From Gautieria morchelliformis (lineage: Eukaryota; Basidiomycota; Agaricomycetes; Gomphales; Gomphaceae), in the NCBI GenBank assembly GCA_015179125.1, contig WHVA01000180.1:62001-126000 (forward strand): 64,000 bases of DNA. Reading direction: 5' to 3'. A program made the position numbers and the translations under genes. The notes under the pieces were generated by a model. It saw nothing but the letters and a program-made list of their open reading frames with translations, did not search any database and was not told the origin of the DNA. Within the stretch, counting starts at the first letter, position 1. Every line of letters starts with the position of its first letter. Shown here piece by piece: positions 24,214-35,280 of this stretch.

Positions 24214-25362
24214 TACACTGTATTGCTCTCCTTCTTGATTGTCACTCTCATATTTGATGGTAAGTTGACCCTAGCTGTGTTGCTTCCCTAATCTGTTTCA
24301 AAGCATGCATAATCCACATTCTGTACCGCCGCTGGCGGTTTTTTCAACGGATTGGAGGGAAGGCACTTGGAGTACCACTCTCTGTTGCCATTCGTGTCAT
24401 CATCTTTTGTGTGTATCGCCTTGTGGTTGCTGTGTATGTTCCCTTTCCCCGTATTCTGTCTCTGTATCCTGTGTCTGATCATTTGCATGGATATCTGCTT
24501 GGCTACATACTGACTTGCCAACATAAAAGAGCCTATGTGGCAACTATGCTTAACTCCCAGGGAATCAACCTGCTTGGTGGCCCTAATAGTGGATTTGTTT
24601 TTTTCATCCCTGTATGGGTTGACATGCTGCAGGCTGGAAGTATGTTTTGGCCACCCTTATACTATAGTGACTGTACTAGTACTCATGAGCTCCAACTGTC
24701 ATAGCCCCTCTTCTTGCTTTTCTTATCTTTGGCACGAGCAAGGTGAGCATTGTTTGTTGTAGCAATTCCATAGCTGGAGCTGCTATCTCAGGAATTTCTT
24801 AATGCCTTGATGTTTTGGAGATGGTTCAACCCTATTCTCACCACTTCGATGTGCCATCGCAGAAGGTCTCCAGTCACACCATGGGAATCCAATGTGTGTG
24901 GAGAGGTTGTGGATCAGGAGAGTGTGGTCTCCTGCAATATTGTATTGGATATTAGATGAGACATGAAGAATACAGATGAGGGTTTGGCCCTGTAGTTTTG
25001 CTTTTCCATTTTCTTTGACAATTTGTTATGGTCATGATGTATGCTATCAGTTTAGTCTCATGTTGATTTCTGTGTTTCTTCCTTATATATCTGTGTTGCC
25101 ACACATTGTTGTGATAAAAAAATCATGCTATTCATTCAACTCTATATACATACAAGAAACCAATATTTTAAAGAATTTATTCAAGAAGAAATGGACCTTT
25201 CACGATGCATACATGCACCAGCATGCACAGGGGCCAGACTGTGAGGACAACACTAGTGACGAAGCCACAACCTAAAGATACTCAATGAGATAATGGCTGA
25301 TGCAAGGACAATAACCAACTGTGTAGTGGATATCCTCAGAGATCAAGCTGAAGAGACACCAC
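24214..25362. other. AT-rich intergenic region
   Basis: No gene, intron-linked frame or transposon end was recognised in this stretch before the TG...CA element begins at 25363. Confidence 0.45.
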
Positions 25363-26442
25363 TGTCATGACTTGTTTATTTCTTATACCCAGTAACTCCA
25401 TCCTCCCTTTCATTACTCCACTTCTATGTTCACTCGGTTTGCTCTTCGCCGAATTTGCTGAATGGTTATTCGCTACTCGCATCATTCGCCAATAGCCACG
25501 CCATCAAAACACAATCAACGTCCCTTACCCAGCTTGATGGTTCATGACTGGCCCCATCACCTTTTTGGCTCAACCCCCTTTCGGTGTTCCTATGGCCGGA
25601 TGTCATGACTTGTTTTATTTCTTGTACCCAGCTATCCCTATTTTCCCTTTCACCACTCCTCCTCTATGTTCGCTCGGCTTCGCCCTTCCCTTTGGCCACA
25701 CTTCTTCTATGTTCGCTCCATTTGCCCTTCGCCGCATTTGCCCTTCGCCGCATTTGCCCTTCGCCGCATTTGCCCTTCGCCGCATTTGCCCTTCGCCGCA
25801 TTTGCCCTTCGCCGCATTTGCCCTTCGCCGCATTTGCCCTTCGCCGCATTTGCCCTTCGCCGCATTTGCCCTTCGCCGCATTTGCCCTTCGCCGCATTTG
25901 CCCTTCGCCGCATTTGCCCTTCGCCGCATTTGCCCTTCGCCGCATTTGCCCTTCGCCGCATTTGCCCTTCGCCGCATTTGCCCTTCGCCGCATTTGCCCT
26001 TCGCCGCATTTGATTTGCCCTTCGCCGCATTTGCCCTTCGCCGCATTTGCCCTTCGCCGCATTCGCCGAACGACCATTCGCTACTTGCATCATTCGCCAG
26101 TACGCACGCCATCAAACACGATTGACATTCCTTACCCGGCTTGATGGTTCATCACTGGTCCCATCACCTTCTCAAATCAACCCCCTTTGAGCGTTCCTAT
26201 GGCTGGAATACATTCCTGGGATGTCCTACCCATAGATCGTGTGGGATCAACCCAGGAGACGAAGACTCCGTGCAGGGCAGCGTGTATGCAGGTCTCAAGG
26301 CGTGTTTTTGTACATAGGTACCTTCACCCTCTTTCCTCCCTGTCGTTTCATGTTCACACTCCCCTTTCATTCCATTGTATATATGTGTTTCATCTATTTG
26401 TATCCTGACTGTGCACCCCTACCCAACCCTGACTCAAGATGG
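25363..26442 (+). mobile_element. TG...CA element, copy 1 (right end cut by gypsy LTR)
   Basis: Starts TGTCATGACTTG after ACCAC and belongs to the family seen intact at 39783-40813. The terminal ~238 bp are repeated in tandem: a second TGTCATGACTTG starts at 25601. It carries the 16-bp minisatellite. At 26442 the 3' LTR of the minus-strand gypsy begins, inside the tract that reads CCCTGACTCACGACGGCC in intact copies. The right part of this copy is therefore displaced or lost, and no right-hand TSD is visible. Confidence 0.75.
25719..26059. repeat. 16-bp minisatellite, about 21 units
   Basis: The unit CATTTGCCCTTCGCCG repeats 18 times without a visible change at 25719-26006, then once with a 5-base insertion, then twice more to 26059. 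Because 16 is not a multiple of 3, all six frames stay open and produce long artefactual proteins with a 16-residue period. Confidence 0.95.
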
Positions 26443-26656
26443 TGTAAAGGATGTTGATCTTAGGACCTTGTATCACAAGGGCACTGCAGAACTTGACCAA
26501 TGAGTGGTATTCTGAATGCTACGTAGTGACAGGTAAGAGTAAGATGCGATGGGAACCGCTGGCCGGTTCCACGCATAAACTATACAGTGGGTCCCTAAGG
26601 GGCCCACTGGGATTATGTAATAACTATTGTACATGTAGATACATAGGTTATTTACA
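26443..26656 (-). repeat. 3' LTR of the minus-strand Ty3/gypsy element (214 bp)
   Basis: Bounded by TGTAAA...TTTACA. On the minus strand it directly follows a polypurine tract (26672-26657, AGAGGGGGAGGG), which fixes it as the 3' LTR of the element coded leftwards from about 39.35 kb. It is inserted in TG...CA copy 1 after GATGG. Part of the same LTR recurs at 52215-52357. Confidence 0.85.
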
Positions 26657-26672
26657 CCCTCCCCCTCTATAG
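26657..26672 (-). other. Polypurine tract of the minus-strand gypsy
   Basis: The minus strand reads CTATAGAGGGGGAGGG immediately before the LTR start TGTAAATAAC, the expected plus-strand primer for reverse transcription. Confidence 0.8.
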
Positions 26673-28103
26673 ACAACTATAGGGGTCAACTACGACTCAT
26701 AGAGGTCATCCATAATGGAGTCCTCTAGAGTGGCCGATACGATGACGTCATCGTCATATGGGGCCGGTGGAGCGCATGACTCCTCTGGGGGCACCTCCGC
26801 GTCATCGGTGGTGATTGGGTGAGGCTGGTTGGCCTCACCACTAGCGGCGGTATCCGCTTGGGTGATGAGGCCAGCGTCCTCGCAGAGCATGGCCTCAACG
26901 GCTGGGTCCTCAGTCTGAGGAGGGGGCGGGAAGCGCGCCAGCTCTTGGTTGAGCTGAGCATGAGGGGTCGCGGCACTGCGGCCCTCACATGGCTGGTCTT
27001 GAGGACCTTTTGTTGGCCCTCGCGGGTGGCAGCACTGAATGCCGCGCCGGTGATGCTGTGTTGAACATAGTGTTCAATGCATGCCACTTGCTCGCGAGTG
27101 ACCCCCGCGTAGCAGGCCAACCATCTTGCGATCTCGGTGAGGGGGATGTCGGGGCCGGCTCGGCCCCCACGGGGAATGGGCCCGTGATGGGGAGCCGCAG
27201 GGTGGTGCTCTGAGGCGTCAGCACTTCCCTGGCGTCGATGAGGCTCGACCATTGGTCAGTCGAGCCGAATAGGTCGAGTAGCCTCGCCCTGAGAGGTGAT
27301 GCGACCCCTTTGACCCGGGGCGCAAGGGCCTTCAACCACATCCAGACGTCCATGTCGTCTAGGTTGAAGGTGCCATCCACATTGTCACGGATGGCTGATG
27401 GGATTCCTTCAGGGTTGTGTATCCAACCCTTTAGGATGGCCGCGATATCGTGCGGGGTACCACCCGCTATCACGAGACAATCCCTTTTGGGATTGCGAGC
27501 GCGTTTTTTGCGCTCGATGTGTTTAAATATGCCGATCATCTCACGTGTACGCGTGAGCTGTGGCGTTTCTTTTGCCCGCGCTAGGAGTTCGACGAAGCGT
27601 GGGTTGTTGAGTGGGCAGACGTCGTACCATTGAGTACGATGCTGTTGGGCCTTCCCTACCGGCCGTGGTAGGAGGCCCGTCTCGGAGATCGGAGGATCTC
27701 CAAGTGGGATGAGCGTCCCCTCCCCCGGGTAGGGAGGGTGAACTGTTCCCGCCGGTGGAGGCAGGGCCACGCCATGTCCGATGTACTGGGCCTCGACCTG
27801 TGCTATCTGCCATTGAAGGGCGGGGTCATTGACAGTGTGCGACGATGACGCCACTAGGTAAGCACTAATCGCGCTTTCCCTCGCAATGGCTAGCCCATTG
27901 ATGGTGTTGGGGGAGCCGCACAATTTCTTGCGCTTTTTCTTTGGCTGCTCTGCCAGCCGCTGTGCCCTTTCCGGGTCGTACGTCTTCCAGACGGACGAGT
28001 CTGACTCCCATCCTTCTGGGACGCCGTAGGCAGAGTCGGAAGGCGCGCTATGCCCTTCAGTCGTTGTTGCTGTCAGGATCGGCGCTGACAATCGGGACGC
28101 TAG

Positions 28104-28407
28104 TGTAGTGATCAGAGGATTGAGGCCAGTAAGCGGAGAACGCAGGGTCGTGACCGATGCACGGACATGTAGTTAGGTAGCCACGGTCAAGCTTGACTGT
28201 GGCAGTATATTAGTCCAAGGATGTCTAGTCGTACCTCAGTGAATCGACCATTCACTGAGGTATGTACCATTTCTGTGTACCGAGACGGGCGGTAGCTTAC
28301 ATTCTGTCTGTAGCTACTTTGTCTCCAGGTACAGTAATACTACACGCTCAGTGAATCGACCATTCACTGACCTACTTCGTCTCCAGACTACTGCGCCCTT
28401 ACCAACA
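28104..28407 (+). repeat. copia-1 5' LTR
   Basis: 304 bp, TG...CA ends. Internally it has two copies of TCAGTGAATCGACCATTCACTGA-type palindromes (near 28235 and 28350), which could form stems in the transcript. Confidence 0.95.
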
Positions 28408-28419
28408 GGTTATGGGCCC
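28408..28419 (+). promoter_or_regulatory. copia-1 primer binding site (half-tRNA type)
   Basis: GGTTATGGGCCC directly follows the LTR. Its complement, GGGCCCATAACC, fits the anticodon arm of initiator tRNA-Met (CAU). This agrees with internal half-tRNA priming, as known for Drosophila copia. The probable gag ATG (28412) lies inside this site. Confidence 0.75.
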
Positions 28420-31400
28420 CGCAGAGCCCACAACGTCCACCCCCACCTCCAAGTCGTTCGTCGTCCCGAAGCTGGCCAGGGACGGCACGAACTGAGTCAC
28501 CTGGAAAAGCCAGACGTTAGCTACGCTGGTGGCGACCCGGGGCGCGAAGTGTCACCTCGAAGGGAACGCTTGGATCCCCCGTACGATCCCGACGTACCCC
28601 GACGGCCACGTACTCACAGAGAAGGAGGAAGAGGACCTGGAGGAACTCGAGAAACGCTGGGACGATTACAATCAGCGTGAGGCAGCGATAATGGCACAGA
28701 TATTCACCACGGTCCCTGACAGCGTCCTCATCGAAATCCGCGACCTAGCCACGGCAAAGGAGGTATGGGAGGCCGTATGTGCAAAGCATGAGACAAGAGC
28801 ACTCACGGTCAAAGTCGACATGTGACGATGCATGTGTGAACTGAAGTGCGAGGACGAATCGAATGTCCGTACGCACCTGGAGTCCCTCATGAGAATGCAG
28901 GAGCAACTCGCAGGGATGAACGTGGGACTCACTGATGATGACCTGGTCACCGTCATCCTCGGCTCGCTCCCAAAGTCGTACCGCCCGCTAATTAACACGA
29001 TAACGATGTCGGCAGCACATGCAAAGGCCAAGGCTTGAGCCGGACCAAGTGGTCAGCACGCTAGTTGACGAATTTGAGCGACTTACCATTGAGGAGCGGC
29101 AACTAAAGGCGAGCGAGAATGCGCTCGCCACGACAAAGGGCCAAGGGAGAACTCCAGCACACAATGGCGCCTCCAGCACCGCGAAAACCGATAAAGCCGA
29201 CATAGAATGTTGGAAATGCGGGAAGAAGGGCCATATGAAGGTAGATTGCCGGTCCAAGGCCAAAAAGAAGGACAAGAAAGGCGATGACAAGAAAGGAAGC
29301 GGGTCAGTGAATGTGGCGGCAGAGGGCGAGGAATTTGCATTTACCACGACGTTTGCTGGGACGACGCTCGCGCTGGGAACGAGTCCAGTGACTGGATGGG
29401 AAGTCGACGTCTACGACTCGGGCACGTCAGGTCACATGTCGCCCAACAGGGACCGATTCCTCACCTTCAGAGAGATTGCACCATGCGGTATTAATGCCGC
29501 GGACAAGACAGTATTCCAGGCTATTGGGATAGGCAACATGAGGGTGGGGATCCCTAACGGGAAGACTACGACACACGTCACCTTAAAGGACGTGTTATAC
29601 TGCCCTGACCTCATGTTCACCCTGATCTCCCTGATGCGCTGCGACGCAGCAGGGTACTCGGTCCTGCTAAAGGATCGAAAGTGCTTAATCTGCGATGCGA
29701 GAGGGACCCTGCTAGGGCAGATCCCACTCTCGAACGGCCTTTACAAGGTAGAGAGACAGGGGTTAGCGGCGTCAGCAAACCTCACGCGAAAGGCACTTAC
29801 GATGGATGAACTACACCGCCGGATGGGGCATATCTCCCCCCAGGCCGTGCGGAAGCTCGTCCAGGACGGCGCGATCACGGGGATCGACGTCGATTTGTCG
29901 AGCCAACCGGGCTTCTGCACAGCGTGTGCACAAGCTAAACCCACGCGAAAACCCGTCCCGCAGAAGCGGGAGGGACCACGATCGGGCAGGTTCGGTGACA
30001 AGGTCCACTCGGACGTATGGGGGCCTGCGAACCCCCAGAGCTACGACGGAAGGGAGTACTTCGTCAGTTTCACGGATGACCACAGTAGGTGGACATACCT
30101 TGTACCCATGGCAAGGAAAAGCGAGGCGTTTGGCTGCTATAAGCAGTATGAAGCCTGGGTCGAGACCCAACACGGCGTGAAACTGAAATGTCTACAAATG
30201 GACCGCGGGGGTGAATACCTGTCCCAGGAATTCACAGCGCACCTCAAATTGAAAGGGACAGTACGGAGCCTCACCGTACACGATACACCAGAGGAAAACG
30301 GCGTATCGGAACGCCTGAACAGGACGCTGCTGGAGCATGCACGAGCCATGCTCCTCACAGCAAACCTACCCAAGTTCCTGTGGACAGAATCAGTACAACA
30401 CGCGGTCTGGTTGAAGAACAGGACTTCGACGTGCACACTCGACAGCAAGACGCCGTACGAGATGGTGCATGGCACGAAGCCCGATCTGATGGACCTACCT
30501 GAGTGGGGCACAAGGATCTTTGTGCTCAAAGAACAGGCTGGGAAGTTGGAGTCGAGATCCGACAAGGGGAGGTGGATGGGGTATAGTGACGAGAGTAAGG
30601 GGCACAGGGTCTACTGGCCCGGAAAGCGCCGAGTCACGGTCGAACGTAACATCACCTTTGACGCCCCCATCCTCATCACTCCTGCTGACACGCTGGCTGA
30701 GGGGGAGTCTGACACAGGCAGCCAGGGTGCCAGCAGCAGCACTCCTCAGGACCAAGGACCGCTACCCCAGGCCACCACCGGACCTGCGCGAATCGACCCG
30801 CTAGAAGGGTTTGAGGACGCGGACCCACCAGCCGACCCACTGCAGGGCAGGGGCCACCGTACACAGAAGCCCTCCGCATATGTGCGAGGGATTGCCGACG
30901 GCGCAGGCAGCAGCACAGGCCGCGCAAACGCACCTGCATACCCGCGCGGACTGCCACGACCCACGGACGGCACGGCACTAGCTGTCCTGACAGAGACAGC
31001 AGAGTCAACCACTGCTGAGACCAAGGGGGAGACCCTCGAACACTCGATGGCAGCAGGGACGCGCGACCCGGGGGACGACACGGTCAGCGTCGCTGACGCA
31101 CGCTCCCGTGATGACTGGCCCCTGTGGGACGCGTCGATCAAGCGGGAGTTGGCCCAGCACGAAATGCTAAGGACGTGGGACCTGGTCGAACCCCCAGACA
31201 ACACAAACATCGTCGGCAGCAAGTTAGTTTTTCACTACAAATACGACGCTAGCGGTGCGGTTATAGCCCACAAGACCAGGCTTGTCGCGCAGGGGTTCTC
31301 GCAGAACGAATGGATTGACTACAATGAAACCTTCTCCCCCACCGCTAAGCTCTCCGCTATTCGCATCATCGCCGCGATCGCCACCTGAAACGACTGGGAA

Positions 31401-32633
31401 TTGGAACAGACCGACGTGGATGGAGCCTACCTCAACGCCCCAATCACGGAGACGATCTACATGCGCCAGGCGAAAGGGTACGAAGCTCCAGGAAGGGAGC
31501 ACTATGTGTGCCGCCTGAATCGCGCAATATACGGACTGAAGCAGTCGGGGAGGGAGTGGTATGACATGCTATGCGGGATTATGTACAGGTTTGGGTTCAC
31601 GCGATGCGAGACCGAGCACACAGTCTTCCACAGGTATACCTACCACGACGCCCTCATCATTGCCGTCGACGTCGATGACCTCACGATGTCCGGCAACACG
31701 AGAGGAGCAATACGCAAGTTCAAGGACGAACTGTGCACCGTCCTCAAGATCAAGGATATGGGTGACCTGCACTGGCTGCTGGGGATAGAGGTGAAGAGGG
31801 ACCACGGGTTACGCACAATCTCCCTATCGCAGCGCGCATATATCCAGAAGATTTTAGAAAGGTTTAATCTACATGACGCTAACCCGCTCGGCACCCCACT
31901 CGACCCACACCACAAGCTCTCTCTGTCCCAATGCCCCTCCACCGCTCGCCAGTATGAAGACATGCAGGGCGTGCCTTACAGGGAGGCCATTGGCTCCCTC
32001 ATGTATGCAGCGCTAGGCACCTGACCTGATATCTCATTCTCCATATCGTTCCTATCACAATTCATGCAAAACCCGGGGAGGCCTCACTGGGAGGCGGTTA
32101 AACGGGTTTTCCGTTACCTCAAAGGGACGAAGGAATTGTGCCTCGTCATCGGAGGAACAGGGAAGGGACTCGAAGCGTTCTCAGATGCAGATTGGGTATC
32201 GCAAGAACATCGACACTCCATTTCTGGCTATGTCTTCACTATGGGTGGAGGCGCCATCTCGTGGGGCTCGAAGAAACAAGCGATCGTCGCACCGTCGACG
32301 ACAGAGGCCGAGTACATCGCTGCAACGCATGCAGCGAAGGAGGCCCTCTGGATACGCATGTTCCTCGCGGAGATCACATGTCCCCTCATGAAACCCATCA
32401 CGATACACCTCGACAACGTCTCCGCCATTTCCATCACCAAGAACGACAAATATCACCCGCGCACGAAGCACATCGACATTCGCTACCATTTCATACACCA
32501 GTCGGTACGGGAAAATCTCTTACACGTTGACTACGTACCCACAGCAGACATGGCGGCAGACATGTTTACAAAAGGGCTCCCCCGTCACAAAGTGTTGCAT
32601 ATGAACACGCTGATAGGACTGCGTTCTGCTTAA
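28412..32633 (+). pseudogene. copia-1 gag-pol polyprotein, broken
   Basis: Domain order is Ty1/copia: gag, protease, integrase, RT, RNase H. The gag zinc knuckle CWKCGKKGHMKVDC is at 29208-29249. The protease motif DSGTSG is at about 29414. The integrase has GHISPQ and WGPANPQSYDGREYF, with the core D at DVWGP and the Glu in ENGVSERLNRTLLEHA. The RT active site is VDVDDLTM near 31670. RNase H has DADWVSQEHRHSISGY. The frame starts at 28412 and ends with TAA at 32631-32633, overlapping the polypurine tract. Lesions: in-frame TGA at 28493, 28823, 31386 and 32022, plus a +1 shift near 29030. The related copia-2 has sense codons at three of the TGA sites (Arg, Arg, Cys) and Trp at the first. Confidence 0.92.
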
Positions 32634-32640
32634 GGGGGAG
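32632..32640 (+). other. copia-1 polypurine tract
   Basis: AAGGGGGAG abuts the 3' LTR and overlaps the pol stop codon by two bases. Confidence 0.8.
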
Positions 32641-32944
32641 TGTAGTGATCAGACGATTGAGGCCGGTAAGCGGAGAACGCAGGGTCGTGACCGATGCACG
32701 GACACGTAGTTAGGTAGCCACGGTCAAGCTTGACCGTGGCAGTATATTAGTCCAAGGATGTCTAGTCGTACCTCAGTGAATCGACCATTCACTGAGGTAC
32801 ATACCATTTCTGTGTACCGAGACGGGCGGTAGCTTACATTCTGTCTGTAGCTACTTTGTCTCCAGGTACAGTAATACTACACGCTCAGTGAATCGACCAT
32901 TCACTGAGCTACTTCGTCTCCAGACTACTGCGCCCTTACCAACA
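32641..32944 (+). repeat. copia-1 3' LTR
   Basis: 304 bp, ends ACCAACA followed by the target duplication GCTAG. It keeps CpG at three sites where the 5' LTR has TpG or CpA. Confidence 0.95.
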
Positions 32945-32970
32945 GCTAGCCCCGATGTTGCGCGCGCCGG

Positions 32971-34591
32971 CAAAGTGTCAAGATTGGATTATAGGTGTTA
33001 ATATCGCATGTTAGTGGCGAATGCCCGAATAGCGTGTGCGATCTAGCGAATCGCCCAGCGTGCAGTACCGAAGAGGTAAGGGTTAAGAAGTAAGAGGGTT
33101 ACTTGAAAGGAATTCGCCCTGATCTACAGTCATAGCGAAATAGCCCATGGCACTTGATGATGTAACATGCAAGGTGTCACGGAAAGGTTGTCTAAGTGGC
33201 GACAATCCTTTCGCCGGTGAAGGCACTCCTTCGGAGCCCTTCGCTGACAGCACAGAAAATAACTCGAAGGCTAAGGTAACAAAGATGAAGTATGAGAACT
33301 CACCAGTGATGCCTAAGTCCTCTTCTGGTCGAAGATAGAAATCTACAGGAGAAGGCTCAAGACGATGATCACAGCGAGGTCAAGTTTGCACAAGATGGAC
33401 GTATGATAATTAAACTGGAGAATATACATGCGAATGTAGACTACTTATACCGAATGCTCATATGGTGCTAGCGAATAGGAAAGAGGCCGTCTGGAGTCAG
33501 GGTTGGATAGGGGTGTGCGGTCAGGATACATAATAGATGAAATAGACATACAATAGAATGGAAGAGGGGTGCGAACATGAAACAATGGAGAGGAAAGAGG
33601 GCGAAGGCCCCTATGTACGAAAACACGCCTTGGGACCTGCATATACACCACCCTGCATGGACTCTTCGTCTTCTGGGTTGATCCCACATGACCTACGGGT
33701 AGGATGCCCCGCGAATGCATTCTGGCCATAGGAACACCCAAAGGGGGTTGAGTTGAGAAGATGATGGGACCAGTGATGAACCATCAATCTGGGTAAAGGA
33801 TGTCGATCGTGTTTGATGGCGTGCCTGCTGGCGAATGATACGAGTAGCGAATGGTCATATGGCGAATGTGGCAAATAGTGAATGGAGCGAGGAGTGAACG
33901 GAGCGAAGACGAGCAAACATAGAAGACGAGCAAACATGGAAGAGTGGTGAAAGGGAACACAGGGATAGCTGGGTACAAGAAATAAAGGAGTCATGACAGC
34001 CTGCACCTCCTTGCAATTCATGATAGGACCAGTGATGAACCATCAATCCAGGTAAAGGATGTCGATCGTGTTTGATGGCATGGCTACTGGCGAATGATGC
34101 GAGTAGCGAATGGTCATTTGGCGAATGTGGCGAATAGTGGATGGAGCAAGGATTGAATGGAGCGAAGCCAAGTGAAAATGGAAGAGTGGTGGTGAAAGGG
34201 AAAACAGGGGTAGCTGGATACAAGAAATGAATGGGTCATGACAACTGTGTAGTGAAAACTTCAGCGAAGCTAATTCGTCCTGCCCTGCAGTGGTACGAGT
34301 CCCATTGAGTCCAACCTGCACGGAGGCTGCAACTGACACTATCCGAATGCATCCTGAGCATGTGGGTCTGTCATGGAGTGGGAGTTTAACAGATGATGGG
34401 TTCTATGATGGATGAGGGCCCCAACACCTGGCGTCCTGGCAGGAATGATGCGAATAGCGAATGCGAAAGCAGTATGGCGACGAATATTTTGGCAAGATGT
34501 TTGCTGGTTCGGGAAGCCGTTCGCTGGTTCAGGAGGTCATTCGCTGTGTGCTGAGAAATGATTCGCAGAATAAACGAATCATGACACAAAG
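32971..34591 (-). mobile_element. TG...CA element, copy 2 (1611 bp, iterated end)
   Basis: The element 32976-34586 lies between perfect 5-bp duplications CAAAG (32971-32975 and 34587-34591). In its own orientation it begins TGTCATGATTCG at 34586 and ends CTTGACA at 32976. Internal copies of the terminal TGTCATGAC occur at 34243 and 33998, so the left terminus is present three times in diverged form. It contains the 63-codon frame at 33147-33338. It interrupts ORF3 of the minus gypsy without other change. Confidence 0.85.
33147..33338 (+). CDS. Small ORF of the TG...CA family (63 aa)
   Basis: Reads from ATG through DDVTCKVSRKGCLS, SEPFADSTEN and YENSPVMPKSSSGRR to TAG. The same frame is open at 40447-40638 (minus) and, extended, at 50226-50444 (plus). 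In the 45160 copy a one-base deletion after the ATG closes it. Between copies 2 and 3 I count about 8 silent and 10 replacement changes, which suggests weak constraint at most. A second frame directly after it (EDRNLQEKAQDDDHSEVKFA..NIHANV) is also shared, so a shifted or spliced product is possible. No domain is recognised. Confidence 0.4.
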   Translation: MALDDVTCKVSRKGCLSGDNPFAGEGTPSEPFADSTENNSKAKVTKMKYENSPVMPKSSSGRR

Positions 34592-35280
34592 GCGCCGTCA
34601 CGCGAAGTGATGATGGCCCGGCCACTGGGTCCGTGGCCGGGTCATGTTGTGGCCTTTTTGAGGCAACGTGGGCCAGGGTAACCTGGAGTTGGGCTGCGCT
34701 CAGCTGCTGCTCCAGTTCCTTGATCTTGGCGCACTCGGTTTCGAGCACATGGTCGCGGTCTTCGACCGCGCGTTCCAACTCCTTGACCTCTTTTTTGAGG
34801 TCTTGGATGTCCCGGAGGAGCTCTTCTTGCGCGTCACGCGCGATGCCCCTTGGGAGCCATCCCCAGGCTGCATCGACAGTGTCGCCGATGTCTTCGTCCC
34901 GCAATTTGACCTTGCGGGTGCCTGTCGCGGCCCTTAAGTGCACGGCGTAGTCCGCGCACGTTGTAGTCCGCGCACGTTGCGCAATTGTCCAGGTGGACGA
35001 TGGCGAGGGCGTCCTCCCATCCCACGATCATCCAGTGCTCCTTGTCTACTGGAGCACAGAGAATATCTGCGGCCCCCTGTCTTGGGGCCGTTGCTCGCGT
35101 TGTGGACGTTGACGGATCAACGTCCATCCCATCTTTGGGGGGCATCATCTTCGTGGGGATGATGGTGGTTAGCTTCCAAGAAGCGATGCGCCCTCGGAAA
35201 GATCCGAGGTGAAAATTTAACCGTGCCGTGGCCGGCGCGTCACGTGGTCTGCACGTGACAGACACGTCTAGTGGCATCTG

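Larger units (their letters stand above)
28099..32949 (+). mobile_element. Complete Ty1/copia retrotransposon (copia-1)
   Basis: The element proper is 28104-32944 (4841 bp), with two 304-bp LTRs of the form TGTAGTGATCAG...ACCAACA and a perfect 5-bp duplication GCTAG at 28099-28103 and 32945-32949. It sits in the same strand order as its gag-pol and opposite to the gypsy ORF3 that it interrupts. The LTRs differ at 7 of 304 positions by my count. The coding part is broken. Confidence 0.95.
26690..35148 (-). pseudogene. Extra ORF (ORF3) of the minus gypsy, coiled-coil protein, broken and twice interrupted
   Basis: This frame lies between the chromodomain of pol and the 3' LTR, the position of env in retroviral-type elements, but it shows no signal peptide or membrane segment. 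It starts at 35148 or 35145 (MMPPKDGMDVDPSTST), then IVGWEDALAIVHLDNCATCADY, then a coiled coil at about 34850-34680 (DIQDLKKEVKELERAVEDRD). The C-terminal half is at 28103-26690 (SAYGVPEGWESDSSVWKTY, ARWLACYAGVTREQVACIEHY, and the end SIMDDLYES). Coding pieces: 35148-34592, 32970-32950 and 28103-26690. Removing the copia and the TG...CA element, each with one TSD copy, rejoins the frame exactly. Frameshifts remain near 34925, 27100 and 26900. Many Agaricomycete genomes encode similar proteins of unknown role. Confidence 0.7.

Noticed and set aside
25719..26059. CRISPR-like regular array
   Set aside because: Units are contiguous 16-mers without spacers, and the genome is fungal.
25544..26144. 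Long overlapping frames on both strands encoding 16-residue repeats
   Set aside because: They are produced by the 16-bp minisatellite, which is open in all frames; the unit has no coding logic.
28493..32024. UGA reassigned to an amino acid
   Set aside because: All stops in copia-1 are TGA, but the methyltransferase, rhodanese and other frames use TGA as the natural end, and CGA decay explains the pattern.
34592..34950. Plus-strand frames over the coiled-coil region
   Set aside because: Antisense shadows of ORF3 of the minus gypsy, caused by its G+C-rich heptad codons.
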